From positions 1-10,234 of the forward strand of contig JAAYUR010000193.1 in the NCBI GenBank assembly GCA_012517645.1: a stretch of 10,234 nt of DNA, in the 5' to 3' direction. Below the pieces are notes generated by a model. That model was given only the letters and a program-made list of their open reading frames with translations, was not told the DNA's origin and searched no databases. This stretch comes from Treponema sp. (GTDB lineage: Bacteria > Spirochaetota > Spirochaetia > Treponematales > UBA12059). A program made the translations under genes and the position numbers. Below, in pieces: positions 1 through 7,204 of this stretch; the stretch's first letter is position 1; each line of letters starts with the position of its first letter.

Positions 1-842
1 ACGCGGACCGGGTGGTCCTGGCGGTGGGGCATTCCGCCCGGGATGTCTTCGAGGAGCTCCTGCGGGTCGGGGCAGCCCTGGAACCCAAACCCTTCGCGAT
101 GGGCCTCCGGATCGAGCATCCCCAGGAGACCATCCAACGGGCCCAGTTCGGATCCTCCTGGGAACACCCCGCGCTTCCCCGGGCGGACTATAAAATGACC
201 TACAAGGCCCGGGACAGCCGGGGCGTGTATTCCTTCTGCATGTGCCCCGGGGGCTGGGTGGTCAACGCCGCCTCCGAGGCCGGCGGAGTGGTCTGCAACG
301 GGATGAGCGATTACGCCCGGGATTCCCGGAACGCGAACAGCGCCCTGGTCGTCGCCGTTCGGCCCGAGGACTTCGGGTCCGCGGATCCTCTGTCCGGGGT
401 GGAATTCCAGCGAGTCTGGGAGCGTGCGGCCTTCCGGACCGGGGGCGGGGACTATTCCCTGCCCGTCCAGGTCCTGGGGGACTTCGTCGAGGGCCGTCGG
501 TCCGTCCGGCTCGGGGACGTGGAACCCTGCGTCCGGGGACGGTACCGTCCCGCGGACCTCTCCGCCTGCCTTCCGGCCTTCGTCCGGGAGGGGATCCGGG
601 AGGCCTTGGGGACCTTCGGCCGACGCATCCGGGGCTTCGACCGTCCGGACGCCGTGCTGTCGGGAGTGGAGACCCGGACCTCCTCCCCGGTCCGGGTACT
701 GCGGAACGAGGGTCTGGAAAGCGGGATCGCGGGCCTCTTCCCTTGCGGGGAGGGGGCGGGCTACGCGGGCGGCATCCTGTCCGCCGCGGTGGACGGGGTG
801 CGGGCCGCCGAGGCCGTTGCGTCCTGTAACCGCCGAGCGTAG
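1..842 (+). CDS. FAD-dependent dehydrogenase, COG2509 type (3' part)
   Basis: C-terminal ~280 residues of a flavoprotein of the COG2509 family; the start lies upstream of the window and the frame is open from base 3. The protein is a predicted cytosolic NAD(P)/FAD-dependent oxidoreductase whose substrate is not established. Family landmarks in order: VVLAVGHSARD, EPKPFAMGLRIEHPQE, the cysteine-containing FCMCPGGWVVNAASE, NGMSDYARDS, NANSALVV, FQRVWERAAF, VETRTSSPVRV and the FAD-binding C-terminal PCGEGAGYAGGILSAAVDG. No frameshift is visible. The family normally ends soon after the GYAGGI helix, so the core is probably complete. The last residues (about CNRRA) and the TAG stop at 840-842 come from the hairpin repeat beginning at 828, so the native end has been replaced or trimmed. 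Family assignment is confident; the reaction is unknown. Confidence 0.9.
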   Translation, partial: ADRVVLAVGHSARDVFEELLRVGAALEPKPFAMGLRIEHPQETIQRAQFGSSWEHPALPRADYKMTYKARDSRGVYSFCMCPGGWVVNAASEAGGVVCNGMSDYARDSRNANSALVVAVRPEDFGSADPLSGVEFQRVWERAAFRTGGGDYSLPVQVLGDFVEGRRSVRLGDVEPCVRGRYRPADLSACLPAFVREGIREALGTFGRRIRGFDRPDAVLSGVETRTSSPVRVLRNEGLESGIAGLFPCGEGAGYAGGILSAAVDGVRAAEAVASCNRRA

Positions 843-908
843 CTCGGCGATTGAGACTCGCGCCGCGTCCGTGCGGCGCGCAACCGCCGAGCCTAGCTCG
901 GCGACTAA
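828..908. repeat. Three-hairpin palindromic repeat element
   Basis: Two 27-bp copies, 828-854 and 882-908, match at 24 of 27 positions and sit exactly 54 bp apart. Each holds a perfect 8-bp stem, CGCCGAGC/GCTCGGCG, with a 3-nt loop: 831-838 with 842-849 (loop GTA), and 885-892 with 896-903 (loop CTA). The 27 bp between the copies contains a third perfect hairpin, CGCGCCGC (859-866) with GCGGCGCG (873-880), loop 867-872. The block resembles a REP- or MITE-like element. It lies exactly at the boundary between the dehydrogenase and the phzF remnant and supplies the dehydrogenase stop codon. The three stems could also block transcription or protect RNA ends. The structure is directly visible; element class and genomic copy number are inference. 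Confidence 0.85.
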
Positions 909-1155
909 CCCCGGCGCCCCGGCGGATTTCGAGACCCGGTACTTCAACCCCTGGGGCGGGGTGGACGAGGATCCCGTCACGGGATCGGTTCACACCGTCC
1001 TGGCGGGGTATTGGCGCGACCGCCTGGGCCGGAGCCTCTTGACGGGGTATCCGGCCTCCCGTCGGCCCGGAACGATCCGGATGGGGATCGACGGGGACCG
1101 GGTGGAGCTGGCCGGTAAGGCCCGGGTGGCATTCGAGGGGACGGTGACCGTTTAA
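904..1155 (+). pseudogene. PhzF-family protein, C-terminal remnant
   Basis: From about 928 the frame encodes the C-terminal ~75-80 residues of a PhzF-type (phenazine biosynthesis-like) isomerase/epimerase. Landmarks are RYFNPWGGVDEDPVTGSVHT, LAGYWRDRLG, SRRPGTIRMGI and a final GDRVELAGKARV...FEGTVTV, ending at a TAA. PhzF proteins are usually about 260-300 residues and built from two similar halves; the N-terminal half, which carries the conserved catalytic Glu, is absent here. No ATG or ribosome-binding site lies nearby in frame. The only plausible start is a GTG at 871 inside the repeat element, which would give ~95 residues. The remnant itself has no frameshift or internal stop, so truncation may be recent. 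It starts immediately after the hairpin element. A nonfunctional fragment is the best call; a translated mini-protein cannot be excluded. Confidence 0.8.
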
Positions 1156-1172
1156 GCTCTGGACTCTCGAGC

Positions 1173-1832
1173 CTAGAAGCTTCCCAGAAAATCCTGCCGG
1201 GAAAGATCCTCCCAGGACTGCCGTGCCTGGCTCGACTGCTTCAGCTTCTCCAGCACCGTAAGGTCGAGGTACTTGACCGTCAGGGGTCGCTCCAGGGAAA
1301 CGCTGACGCTGCCGTCGGACCATACGCTCTCCCGGGGCGAGAGGGAACCGGGCTTGCCGTACCGCTCCGAGAGGCTGGTGAAGACGGAGTAGTGGTCTAC
1401 CGTCTCGGGGTTGAGCACATATACGGCGGAGAAGAGCTTCTCCTCGTGGAACTGGAAGAAGGCCCGTTTCACGAAGGAAAGGCCCTGAGCCTCCAGGAGT
1501 TTCTCGTTCGGCCGGGGAAGGAGGGTGACATCCGGGCCGCCCCGGTAGAGGAAGAGCTCGTCGGCCTTGAGGACGGTCTCCACCTCCGCAAGGCTCATGC
1601 CCAATTCCACCCCCCGGAAACCCCGGGGAAGGCCCGCGGACCCTGCCGTGTCGGCAGGAGCGGGGACCGCCGGGGAGGCCGCCGCGGGCGCCGTCGCCCC
1701 GGGTGCCGGGGGCGCGGGAACCGCCTGGCCGAGGACGGGAAGGGCGGCCGCCGCCAGGGCGAGGGACAGGACCGTCCGGACGCGGGCCGCAGCCGGGGCG
1801 GTCGAGCGACCAGGTTCAGGAAGGAGTTTCAT
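1173..1832 (-). CDS. Small exported protein, spirochaete type, function unknown
   Basis: 219 residues, last gene of the channel operon. The N-terminus reads as a signal peptide: a basic stretch with Arg at 9, 17 and 19, then hydrophobic VLSLALAAAALPVLG, with likely cleavage near LGQA (about 36). A Pro/Ala-rich linker (about 37-66) leads to a compact domain (about 69-219) beginning GFRGVELGMSLAEVE, with AFFQFHEEKLFSAVYVLN, ETVDHYSVFTSLSERYGKP and LERPLTVKYLDLTVLE, and no further membrane segment. It is probably periplasmic; no Cys lipobox is seen. The layout resembles small conserved treponemal exported proteins, from memory and unverified. Start: ATG at 1832 with GAGG upstream overlapping the preceding gene's TGA, gap 10 nt. 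The VE-L-GMSLAEVE start resembles domains that follow signal peptides in other envelope proteins, but I cannot name a function. Confidence 0.85.
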   Translation of the reverse strand: MKLLPEPGRSTAPAAARVRTVLSLALAAAALPVLGQAVPAPPAPGATAPAAASPAVPAPADTAGSAGLPRGFRGVELGMSLAEVETVLKADELFLYRGGPDVTLLPRPNEKLLEAQGLSFVKRAFFQFHEEKLFSAVYVLNPETVDHYSVFTSLSERYGKPGSLSPRESVWSDGSVSVSLERPLTVKYLDLTVLEKLKQSSQARQSWEDLSRQDFLGSF

Positions 1833-1842
1833 ATCGGTTGCC

Positions 1843-2358
1843 TCATTTCGAAAGAGCGATGGAGAGGGCGGTCGAGAGCTTGAGGATATCCTCGTTGCCC
1901 TTCCGGACCCGCGCCCCCAGGACGGCTGCTATTCTCCGCACCACCTTGAGTCCCAAGGCGGGATTCGATTCGCAAAGGGCCGAAAAATCCTCCCGCCGGA
2001 TCCGGTACAGCAGGCAGTCCGAGGAAGCCGTGACCGTGGCGCTCCGAGGCTCCGTTCCGAACAAGGCCATCTCTCCGAAGACGGACGCCTGGCCCGCGGT
2101 CAGCTTGGTCATGGACTTCTCCGCCCGCCCGAAGCCCGCCCGCCCTATCTTGAGGGTCAGGTTCTTGCTGACGTCCACGCGGCCCTCCATGAACAGGAAT
2201 ACCTCGTCCCCCGGTTCATCCTCCCGCATGATCACAGTTCCGGATTTGACCTCCAGGGGCTCCGCGATCGCGAGGACTCTCTCCAGTTCCTCGTCCGAGA
2301 GGTCCTGGAGGATGCCCACCTTCCTAAGGGCCGCCGCGCTTTTCGCCGCTCTCCGCAT
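1843..2358 (-). CDS. Free-standing cyclic-nucleotide-binding domain protein
   Basis: 171 residues that are almost entirely one CRP/CAP-type cNMP-binding domain. The beta-roll spans about 20-125 (ILQDLSDEELERVLAIAE, GTVIMREDEPGDEVFLFMEGRVDV). The phosphate-binding cassette is FGEMALFGTEPRSATV at about 94-109, with the ligand-contacting Glu (E96) and Arg (R105) both present. The C-terminal helix follows (about 125-171). There is no helix-turn-helix, so it should not act as a CRP-like DNA-binding regulator; it should bind cAMP or cGMP and act on a partner protein. A segment at about 63-83 (NLTLKIGRAGFGRAEKSM) lengthens the loop before the cassette. The gene sits 10 nt downstream of the K+ channel gene; GGGGCGGAGG fills that gap as ribosome-binding sequence, unusually close to the ATG. 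The channel is the obvious candidate partner, but this is inferred from position only. Confidence 0.93.
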   Translation of the reverse strand: MRRAAKSAAALRKVGILQDLSDEELERVLAIAEPLEVKSGTVIMREDEPGDEVFLFMEGRVDVSKNLTLKIGRAGFGRAEKSMTKLTAGQASVFGEMALFGTEPRSATVTASSDCLLYRIRREDFSALCESNPALGLKVVRRIAAVLGARVRKGNEDILKLSTALSIALSK

Positions 2359-2368
2359 CCTCCGCCCC

Positions 2369-3607
2369 CTAGCCGACCGTGAAGGCCCAGTCGCTGTCCC
2401 GGATGACGTAGTCCGGGCCCGGGGCCAGGTGTATTTCGTCCCCCGCTCCGGTTTCCCGGGCCAGGTCCATCTCGGCTTCCTGGAATTTCCGCTTGATGAA
2501 GGCGTCGATGGCGCTGGAATCGTCGGAGAGCAGGTCCTCCAAGGCCATGCCCTTGCCCTTGGAGAGCACCCCGATCAGGACGGCGGAGCGCTCGGACAGG
2601 TACCAGCCGGAGGCTTCCCGGAAGGTCTTGCCGACAAGGGAGGAGGGAATCGGGGATTGCCGGAGCCGGGTCTCCCCGGAAAAGAGCTTCCGGGCCGCGC
2701 CGGGCAGGCCCGGCTCGAATCCGGCGGCAGAAAGCAGACGTCCGGAAAACTCTCCGTTCACGATCACGTCGTCCGCCTGGGCCCGGACCAGGTGCTGCTC
2801 GCTCTCGGGTTTGAGGATTTCCGCGCCGGCGTGGATCTCGGGGTTCAGAGCCTTTACCGCCAGGCAGGCCATGATGGTGCGCTCGTCCGCGTTGGACGCG
2901 CCCCCGGGTCCCGTCTCGTCGGGCAGCAGGACGCAGGCGTGGGCGGCTCCGGCGGAGGCCCTGCGAAGCACCGCTTCCTGGGTGTGGTCCCCGCGCACGA
3001 AACGCAGGTCCAAGCCGGGGTATCGGGTCTTCAGGTCTTCGAACAGATCGCTTTCCATCATGCTCACCAGGACCACGGAAGTCCGGGCCGCTTCCCCGGA
3101 AGCCGCGATCCCTTCCAGCACGTTCCGGGCGTTGGAATTCCATCCGCAGACCAGGATATGGCGCTTCAGTTTGACGTCCCTCAAGCCTTTACCCTCCCGT
3201 ATCCTGCGTTCCACGAAGATGGAGGCGATCGTTCCGGAGATCAGCGATGTCAGAACCACCCCGGATAGGATGAGCAGGATCGCGAAGGATCTGCCGACAT
3301 CGGTCCGGGGATACTTGTCGCCGTACCCGACGGAGGCGATCGTGACTACGGACCACCAGATCCCGTCGAAGAGACGGCGAAACATCCCGTCCTCCTGGCC
3401 CGCCTCGGCCAAGTGGACCAGGACCGCTCCGGCTCCCACGGCCGCCAGGAAGAACAACAGGAGCCGAGGCAGGTTTGCCCGTACGGCGTCGTTCTTGAGG
3501 CTGTTCCAGCGATCCGACAGGGCCGCGAGGAAGGTTCTGCCCTCCGGGGCGGACCTGCTTCGACCGGAGAGCGGCCTTCGGCTTTCGGATTTCGTTCGCC
3601 CTTGCAT
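2369..3607 (-). CDS. Two-TM potassium channel with RCK (TrkA-N) regulatory module
   Basis: 412 residues, inner-membrane K+ channel of the Kch/MthK layout. A basic cytosolic N-terminus (1-45) precedes TM1 (about 48-66). The pore helix and selectivity filter TIASVGYGD follow (filter residues 92-97, SVGYGD; Ser replaces the usual Thr just before VGYGD), then TM2 (about 107-131). The cytosolic RCK domain begins HILVCGWNSNARNVLEGI (150-167), a Rossmann-like motif with CGWNSNA in place of GxGxxG, as in MthK-type channels. It continues with RFVRGDHTQEAVLRRA, CVLLPDE and ADERTIMACLAVKALNP. An RCK-C-like region occupies about 318-412. There is no cNMP domain in the polypeptide; the next gene supplies one. 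Start: ATG at 3607, with GGAGG 13 nt upstream, slightly long. First gene of a three-gene operon divergent from the pseudouridine synthase. Confidence 0.94.
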   Translation of the reverse strand: MQGRTKSESRRPLSGRSRSAPEGRTFLAALSDRWNSLKNDAVRANLPRLLLFFLAAVGAGAVLVHLAEAGQEDGMFRRLFDGIWWSVVTIASVGYGDKYPRTDVGRSFAILLILSGVVLTSLISGTIASIFVERRIREGKGLRDVKLKRHILVCGWNSNARNVLEGIAASGEAARTSVVLVSMMESDLFEDLKTRYPGLDLRFVRGDHTQEAVLRRASAGAAHACVLLPDETGPGGASNADERTIMACLAVKALNPEIHAGAEILKPESEQHLVRAQADDVIVNGEFSGRLLSAAGFEPGLPGAARKLFSGETRLRQSPIPSSLVGKTFREASGWYLSERSAVLIGVLSKGKGMALEDLLSDDSSAIDAFIKRKFQEAEMDLARETGAGDEIHLAPGPDYVIRDSDWAFTVG

Positions 3608-3676
3608 GGTGGATACTGTTCCTCCTTATCCTATCGGCGCGCAAGGGTCCTATGTTGACCGGGGCTTGCCTCGGGA

Positions 3677-3706
3677 TTGACGGGATCCCGGACGCCGGGG
3701 GATGAT
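3677..3706 (+). promoter_or_regulatory. Putative sigma-70-type promoter for pseudouridine synthase
   Basis: TTGACG (3677-3682, 5 of 6 to the -35 consensus), an 18-nt spacer, then GATGAT (3701-3706, 4 of 6 to the -10). The predicted transcript start falls at or within a base or two of the ATG at 3712. A GGGGGA run at 3697-3702 could instead serve as a ribosome-binding site on a longer transcript, so leaderless use is less secure here than at 8858. Confidence 0.35.
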
Positions 3707-3711
3707 CGGCC

Positions 3712-4614
3712 ATGGCCTCGGCACCCTTTCCGCCCCGGGGATGTCCGCCCCGGGTCGTCCTGGAGGATCCCGAATTCCTGGTTGTGGAAAAACCCGCGGG
3801 CATGCATACCGCCCCGGGGGCGCGGGGCGCCGTGGATCCACGCGGCGAAGATGCGGACCCCGGAGATCTCCGCTCCCCGTCCCTGGCGGAATGGGTCTTC
3901 CTCCGGTATCCGGAGATCCTTGCGGTCGAGGGCTGGAACCGCGGCGAGGGGGGGCTTATCCACCGCCTGGACCGGGAGACCTCCGGCCTCGTGCTCTTCG
4001 CCCGAACCTCCCGTTCCTTCCGGACCCTCGCGCGGTCTGCCGACGAAGGGCTGTTCAGAAAGGAGTACGCGCTCCGGGCTCGACCCTCCGGCGGGACCTT
4101 GCCGGGCTCCCGTCCCGGAAGGACGGCCCCGAGGGGAGTGGATCCGGAGGGATGGCGGTCCCTTTCGGATACACCCTTCGCCCCAGGGCAGGACCCCGGG
4201 CCGCTGCGGGAATCCGATCGCGCGAAGAGCCTGTGCTCTCTCCTTTCCGATGCCCTGCACGCCGGACGGCCCGTCGGCGTGTCCGGTGTCTTCCGTCCCT
4301 ACGGCCCGGGGGCCGCGCGCGTTGCGTGCGCGGATCCGGAGGCCGATCTCGGCAAAGCCCGAAAGCCCTGGGGATCCACCGTGTATCGGACGGACTTCCT
4401 CGCCGCCTCCGCGGAGGGCGAGACCCTGGAGCTGAGGGTTGCCCTGACCCGGGGCTTCCGCCACCAAATTCGGGCCCACCTTGCCTGGATAGGGTTGCCC
4501 CTGGACGGAGACGAGGTCTACGGCGGGGCCCGGGGGGATCGACTTGCCCTCCATGCCGGGGTCTTGGAGTTCCCCGATCCCCGAAACGGGGCGATGGTGC
4601 GGATCGAGGCCTGA
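3712..4614 (+). CDS. RluA-family RNA pseudouridine synthase
   Basis: 300 residues. Members convert uridine to pseudouridine in rRNA or tRNA; which RNA is not visible here. The N-terminus reads VVLEDPEFLVVEKPAGM (15-31). The catalytic motif HRLDRETSGL is at 84-93, with the nucleophile Asp87. A C-terminal RHQIRAHLAWIGLPLDGDEVYGG (250-272) is diagnostic for the RluA/RluD group. There is no S4 RNA-binding domain. Between about 125 and 185 is a longer variable insert rich in Gly, Pro and Arg, followed by SGVFRPYGPGAARV (191-204), which I believe is common in spirochaete members. Start: ATG at 3712; upstream is a GGGGG run (spacing ~10 nt). The gene is monocistronic, divergent from the K+ channel operon, and followed by a hairpin. 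Confidence 0.93.
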   Translation: MASAPFPPRGCPPRVVLEDPEFLVVEKPAGMHTAPGARGAVDPRGEDADPGDLRSPSLAEWVFLRYPEILAVEGWNRGEGGLIHRLDRETSGLVLFARTSRSFRTLARSADEGLFRKEYALRARPSGGTLPGSRPGRTAPRGVDPEGWRSLSDTPFAPGQDPGPLRESDRAKSLCSLLSDALHAGRPVGVSGVFRPYGPGAARVACADPEADLGKARKPWGSTVYRTDFLAASAEGETLELRVALTRGFRHQIRAHLAWIGLPLDGDEVYGGARGDRLALHAGVLEFPDPRNGAMVRIEA

Positions 4615-4616
4615 AT

Positions 4617-4640
4617 CCTCCCGGATTTCGGGGGGCTTTG
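4617..4640 (+). terminator. Terminator-like hairpin after the pseudouridine synthase
   Basis: CCTCCCG (4617-4623) pairs with CGGGGGG (4629-4635): seven pairs including one G-U, loop GATTT. A short CTTT follows. It starts three bases after the stop codon of the pseudouridine synthase. The T-tract is weak. Confidence 0.4.
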
Positions 4641-4692
4641 GAGGTCTCGACACCGGCTTCGTACCCCATCACAAGCTTCGTGTCACCATAGA

Positions 4693-4721
4693 TTGCACCC
4701 TGTCGGGGCATGGAGTAGGAT
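4693..4721 (+). promoter_or_regulatory. Putative promoter of the DUF5312-like/pgeF/ompA operon
   Basis: TTGCAC (4693-4698), 17-nt spacer, TAGGAT (4716-4721, 4 of 6 to TATAAT). The ATG at 4731 lies nine bases beyond the -10, so a start site 6-8 bases downstream would leave a 1-4 base leader. No ribosome-binding site is placed normally in front of this ATG; the nearest GGAG is 15 nt away. An alternative -10 is TAGTAT at 4721-4726. Confidence 0.4.
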
Positions 4722-4730
4722 AGTATCCGT

Positions 4731-6446
4731 ATGAGCGAATCCTCGACCTTCGACATCCTGGTCCGCGGGCTTTCCCGGGACGAGCGGAGGGATCTTCTTA
4801 CCCGGATCCGAGGCACCGCGGAGGTTTCCGACGAACCGATGTTCCGGCCGGAAACCGTCCGGGAGCCTCCCGTGGATTACTCCGCTCATTACCGGGAGCT
4901 CAACCCTCTTTCCCGCTTGGTCATACTGGTGCGGCGGCTCTTCACCGGGAAATCCCGGGACGAGTTGGTCAAGGAACTGGTGCTCAAGTCCCTGGCGCAC
5001 CGCATAGAGCTGGGAAGTCCGGGCCTGGTGTCCTACTCCCGTCGGGTTTTCCTGAACCGGATGCTGGAGGAACTGAAAAGCCTCAGGGACGCGGCACGGT
5101 TCTTCTACGACCTGTTGGACCGGACCATCGAAAAGGATAAAGGAGCTTTCTACGCCTTCCTGGCGTCCCTGGAGCTTGAGGAGCACCATCAACGGCTCCT
5201 TTCCGAGACGGATCCCTTCCTGTATGCCCAGACGAATTCCCTGGCCGGGGAGGCCGAGATCCGGGGAGCGGTATGGTCCGCCTTCGACGGAATCCTGGCC
5301 ACGATCCCCGAGGAGAACCGAAGACGGATGTACGCCGACCTCCGGAGCCTGACCTTCTTGAAACGGGTGGCGGGCTTCCTCTACGACCGGCTCTTTTCCT
5401 GTTTCGAACCGGGTCCCGGGGGTGTCCCGGAGAGTCCCTTCGTGAGCGCCCGGGAGCTTATGTCCGAGCTTTCCGACATACTGTATTCCATGGCCGCGCC
5501 ACCCTCGCTGAAACTGATGGAATCCCTGCTGGTCTTCCAGATGCGGGATGACATGGAGAACCCGGACTTCGACGCTGAAGGGGCCCTCAAGTCCCAGCTT
5601 GCCCGGATCGAGGAAGCCCTGTCCAAGGTCCGGGCGTTCAACGCCCGGGTACCCCTGTACGGAATACTGCGACTGGTCCTGGATGATCCCAACTATCGGC
5701 CCCGGGAGCTCGCGGGCGGTGAAGACTGGTTCGCCGTCTACAAGGGGTTCTGGAAGGATCGGATCGAGAGGAAGCTCGCCCTGTACGCGGCGGAACGGCG
5801 GATGCAGGACCTCCAGAAGGATATTGCGGGATTCCTGGGCTCTTCGGAGCCGGTCCGCTTCGGCAACATCTCCGAAGAGGGGAAGGATGGGGCTCCTCCG
5901 ATTCGGCTCGAAAAGGCCCTTGCCTTCCTTTCGGCCTTCTACGAACGGCTCTTCGTGCCGGAGATGAATCGATACCTGAAGATCGTCCTGATCGAGGGGG
6001 AGTTCTACAAGAAGGACAATCGGGTCGAGTACACGGACGCCTACAACGAACTGCTCCAGATCCCGGAGGCCCTGGCGGCCCTGGACGAACGGATCGGCCT
6101 CGGGGGGGACCTGGGCTCGGCCTGGTCCCAGGCCCGGGATGAGCTCGTCTCCCTGGCGATCAAGCGAAGGAAGGTCCAGGCCGCTCTCCAGGCCGCGAAC
6201 GGGGAGGCGGAAGCCCTGCTCAACCGGAGCCGGGAGGCCATGAAGCGGATGCGGGCGGTCCTGAACGGCCTGCTCAAGGGGGAGGCCGGAGGCCGATACG
6301 ATTCCCTGTCGAACCTCTCCTATATCGAGGGCAAGGGGAACAAGGAGTTCCTGCGGAACCTGGATTCCATCAAGAACCGTCTGGACCGCACGATACACTT
6401 CCTGGACGAGCTCGAGAGGCTCGGCGCCCAGAGGGAATCCGCATGA
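4731..6446 (+). CDS. DUF5312-like cytosolic helical protein, spirochaete type
   Basis: 571 residues, highly charged and predicted mostly alpha-helical. There is no signal peptide, and the only hydrophobic stretch near the N-terminus (about 61-70, SRLVILVRRL) is too short and basic for a confident TM segment. I match it, from family memory only, to the spirochaete family DUF5312 (unknown function). Notable blocks: an N-terminal segment MSESSTFDILVRGLSRDERRDLL, a basic patch RRLFTGKSRDELVKEL, repeated Leu/Glu helices, PLYGILRLVLDDPNY and a C-terminal coiled-coil-like FLRNLDSIKNRLDRTIHFLDELERL. No catalytic motif is recognised. Start: ATG at 4731, positioned just downstream of a promoter-like -10. 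The end overlaps the next gene by ATGA, so the two are probably translationally coupled. A scaffold or regulatory role is possible but not shown. Confidence 0.85.
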   Translation: MSESSTFDILVRGLSRDERRDLLTRIRGTAEVSDEPMFRPETVREPPVDYSAHYRELNPLSRLVILVRRLFTGKSRDELVKELVLKSLAHRIELGSPGLVSYSRRVFLNRMLEELKSLRDAARFFYDLLDRTIEKDKGAFYAFLASLELEEHHQRLLSETDPFLYAQTNSLAGEAEIRGAVWSAFDGILATIPEENRRRMYADLRSLTFLKRVAGFLYDRLFSCFEPGPGGVPESPFVSARELMSELSDILYSMAAPPSLKLMESLLVFQMRDDMENPDFDAEGALKSQLARIEEALSKVRAFNARVPLYGILRLVLDDPNYRPRELAGGEDWFAVYKGFWKDRIERKLALYAAERRMQDLQKDIAGFLGSSEPVRFGNISEEGKDGAPPIRLEKALAFLSAFYERLFVPEMNRYLKIVLIEGEFYKKDNRVEYTDAYNELLQIPEALAALDERIGLGGDLGSAWSQARDELVSLAIKRRKVQAALQAANGEAEALLNRSREAMKRMRAVLNGLLKGEAGGRYDSLSNLSYIEGKGNKEFLRNLDSIKNRLDRTIHFLDELERLGAQRESA

Positions 6447-7204
6447 TCTATTCCGAGATTGACCTGGAGCGGGTCCGGTTCGGCGACACGGTCCGGTTTT
6501 CCTTGGGGCCGGATCCCGGAGCTCCCCGGGCCCTGCTTTCCCTGCGCCCCCGGGGGTCCATGCGCTTTCTCCACGACAGCGCAAACCCTCTGCGGGAGGG
6601 TTTCTTCCGGGAAAACGGGATCGAGCCCGGCCGGGTCCTGGCGGTGGAGCTCGTCCACTCCCGGACCGTCCTCTTCCCCTCGGGGCCCGAGGAGCTTCGG
6701 GGAGTCCAGGCGGACGGGATCATCGTGGAACCGGGACCCTGGGTGCCCACGGTGACCGTGGCGGACTGTATGCCCATCTGGATCCGCCATGAACCGAGCG
6801 GCGCCTATGGAATACTCCATTCGGGCTGGCAGGGAACGGGAATCCTGGAAGAAGCGGTCCGAGGCCTGGGCGACCGGTTCGGCGCCCTTCCTTCCGAGAT
6901 CGACGCCGTTCTGGGCCCCGCGATCGGTCCCTGTTGTTATCGGGTGCCCGAGGAGAGGGCGGAGTATTTCCGTTCCAGCTTTGGACCCGAGGCCGCCCGC
7001 TTGGAGGGCGGGGCCTGGAGGCTGGACCTGGGCGCGGCCAACTTGGGGATAGCCCGAGCCCTGGGCCTTCGGTCCGTGACCCGGATACTCGGGTGCACCT
7101 CCTGCGACCCCGATCTCGGCTCCTTCCGCAGGGAGGGTCCCGAGCGCTTCACCCGAATGGTGGCCGCCGCGGTCTGGGGTTCTTCCGGCCGGGACGCGGC
7201 GTGA
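6443..7204 (+). CDS. pgeF: PgeF/YfiH (LACC1-family) oxidase/phosphorylase
   Basis: 253 residues of the Cu-oxidase_4/multicopper-like YfiH-YlmD-LACC1 family. Motifs: ELVHSRTV (metal-ligand His72), TVTVADCMPI (Cys109) and ILHSGWQGTG (His126), all three positions of the family metal-binding triad, plus GPAIGPCCYRV (158-168) and GCTSCDPDLGSFRREG (217-232), the last shared by the bacterial subgroup. The usual HAGWRGT is HSGWQGT here. Known members include E. coli PgeF, which corrects misincorporated residues in peptidoglycan precursors, and purine-nucleoside phosphorylases; which activity this one has is not visible. The start ATG overlaps the preceding TGA by four bases (ATGA). The next gene may also start at its stop (GTGA). 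Cytosolic, no signal peptide. Confidence 0.9.
   Translation: MIYSEIDLERVRFGDTVRFSLGPDPGAPRALLSLRPRGSMRFLHDSANPLREGFFRENGIEPGRVLAVELVHSRTVLFPSGPEELRGVQADGIIVEPGPWVPTVTVADCMPIWIRHEPSGAYGILHSGWQGTGILEEAVRGLGDRFGALPSEIDAVLGPAIGPCCYRVPEERAEYFRSSFGPEAARLEGGAWRLDLGAANLGIARALGLRSVTRILGCTSCDPDLGSFRREGPERFTRMVAAAVWGSSGRDAA

Noticed and set aside
828..908. Two 27-bp repeats with a 27-bp spacer, resembling a minimal CRISPR
   Set aside because: Repeats are fully palindromic, the spacer itself is a hairpin, there are only two units, and no cas gene is present.
1141..1151. ACGGT/ACCGT hairpin before TTT at the end of the phzF remnant
   Set aside because: One-base loop and only five pairs, lying inside the coding end; not a credible terminator.
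262..1323. 353-codon minus-strand open frame across the dehydrogenase and phzF remnant
   Set aside because: Low-complexity Arg/Pro/Gly composition and opposite a well-recognised flavoprotein.
3608..3711. Search for a promoter of the K+ channel operon in the divergent gap
   Set aside because: TAGGAT- and CAGTAT-like hexamers occur on the minus strand, but no -35 lies at a proper distance, so no site is called.
4683..6584. 633-codon open frame on the minus strand opposite the DUF5312-like gene
   Set aside because: Antisense shadow typical of GC-rich coding DNA; no recognisable domain, and the plus frame has a clear operon overlap and a family match.
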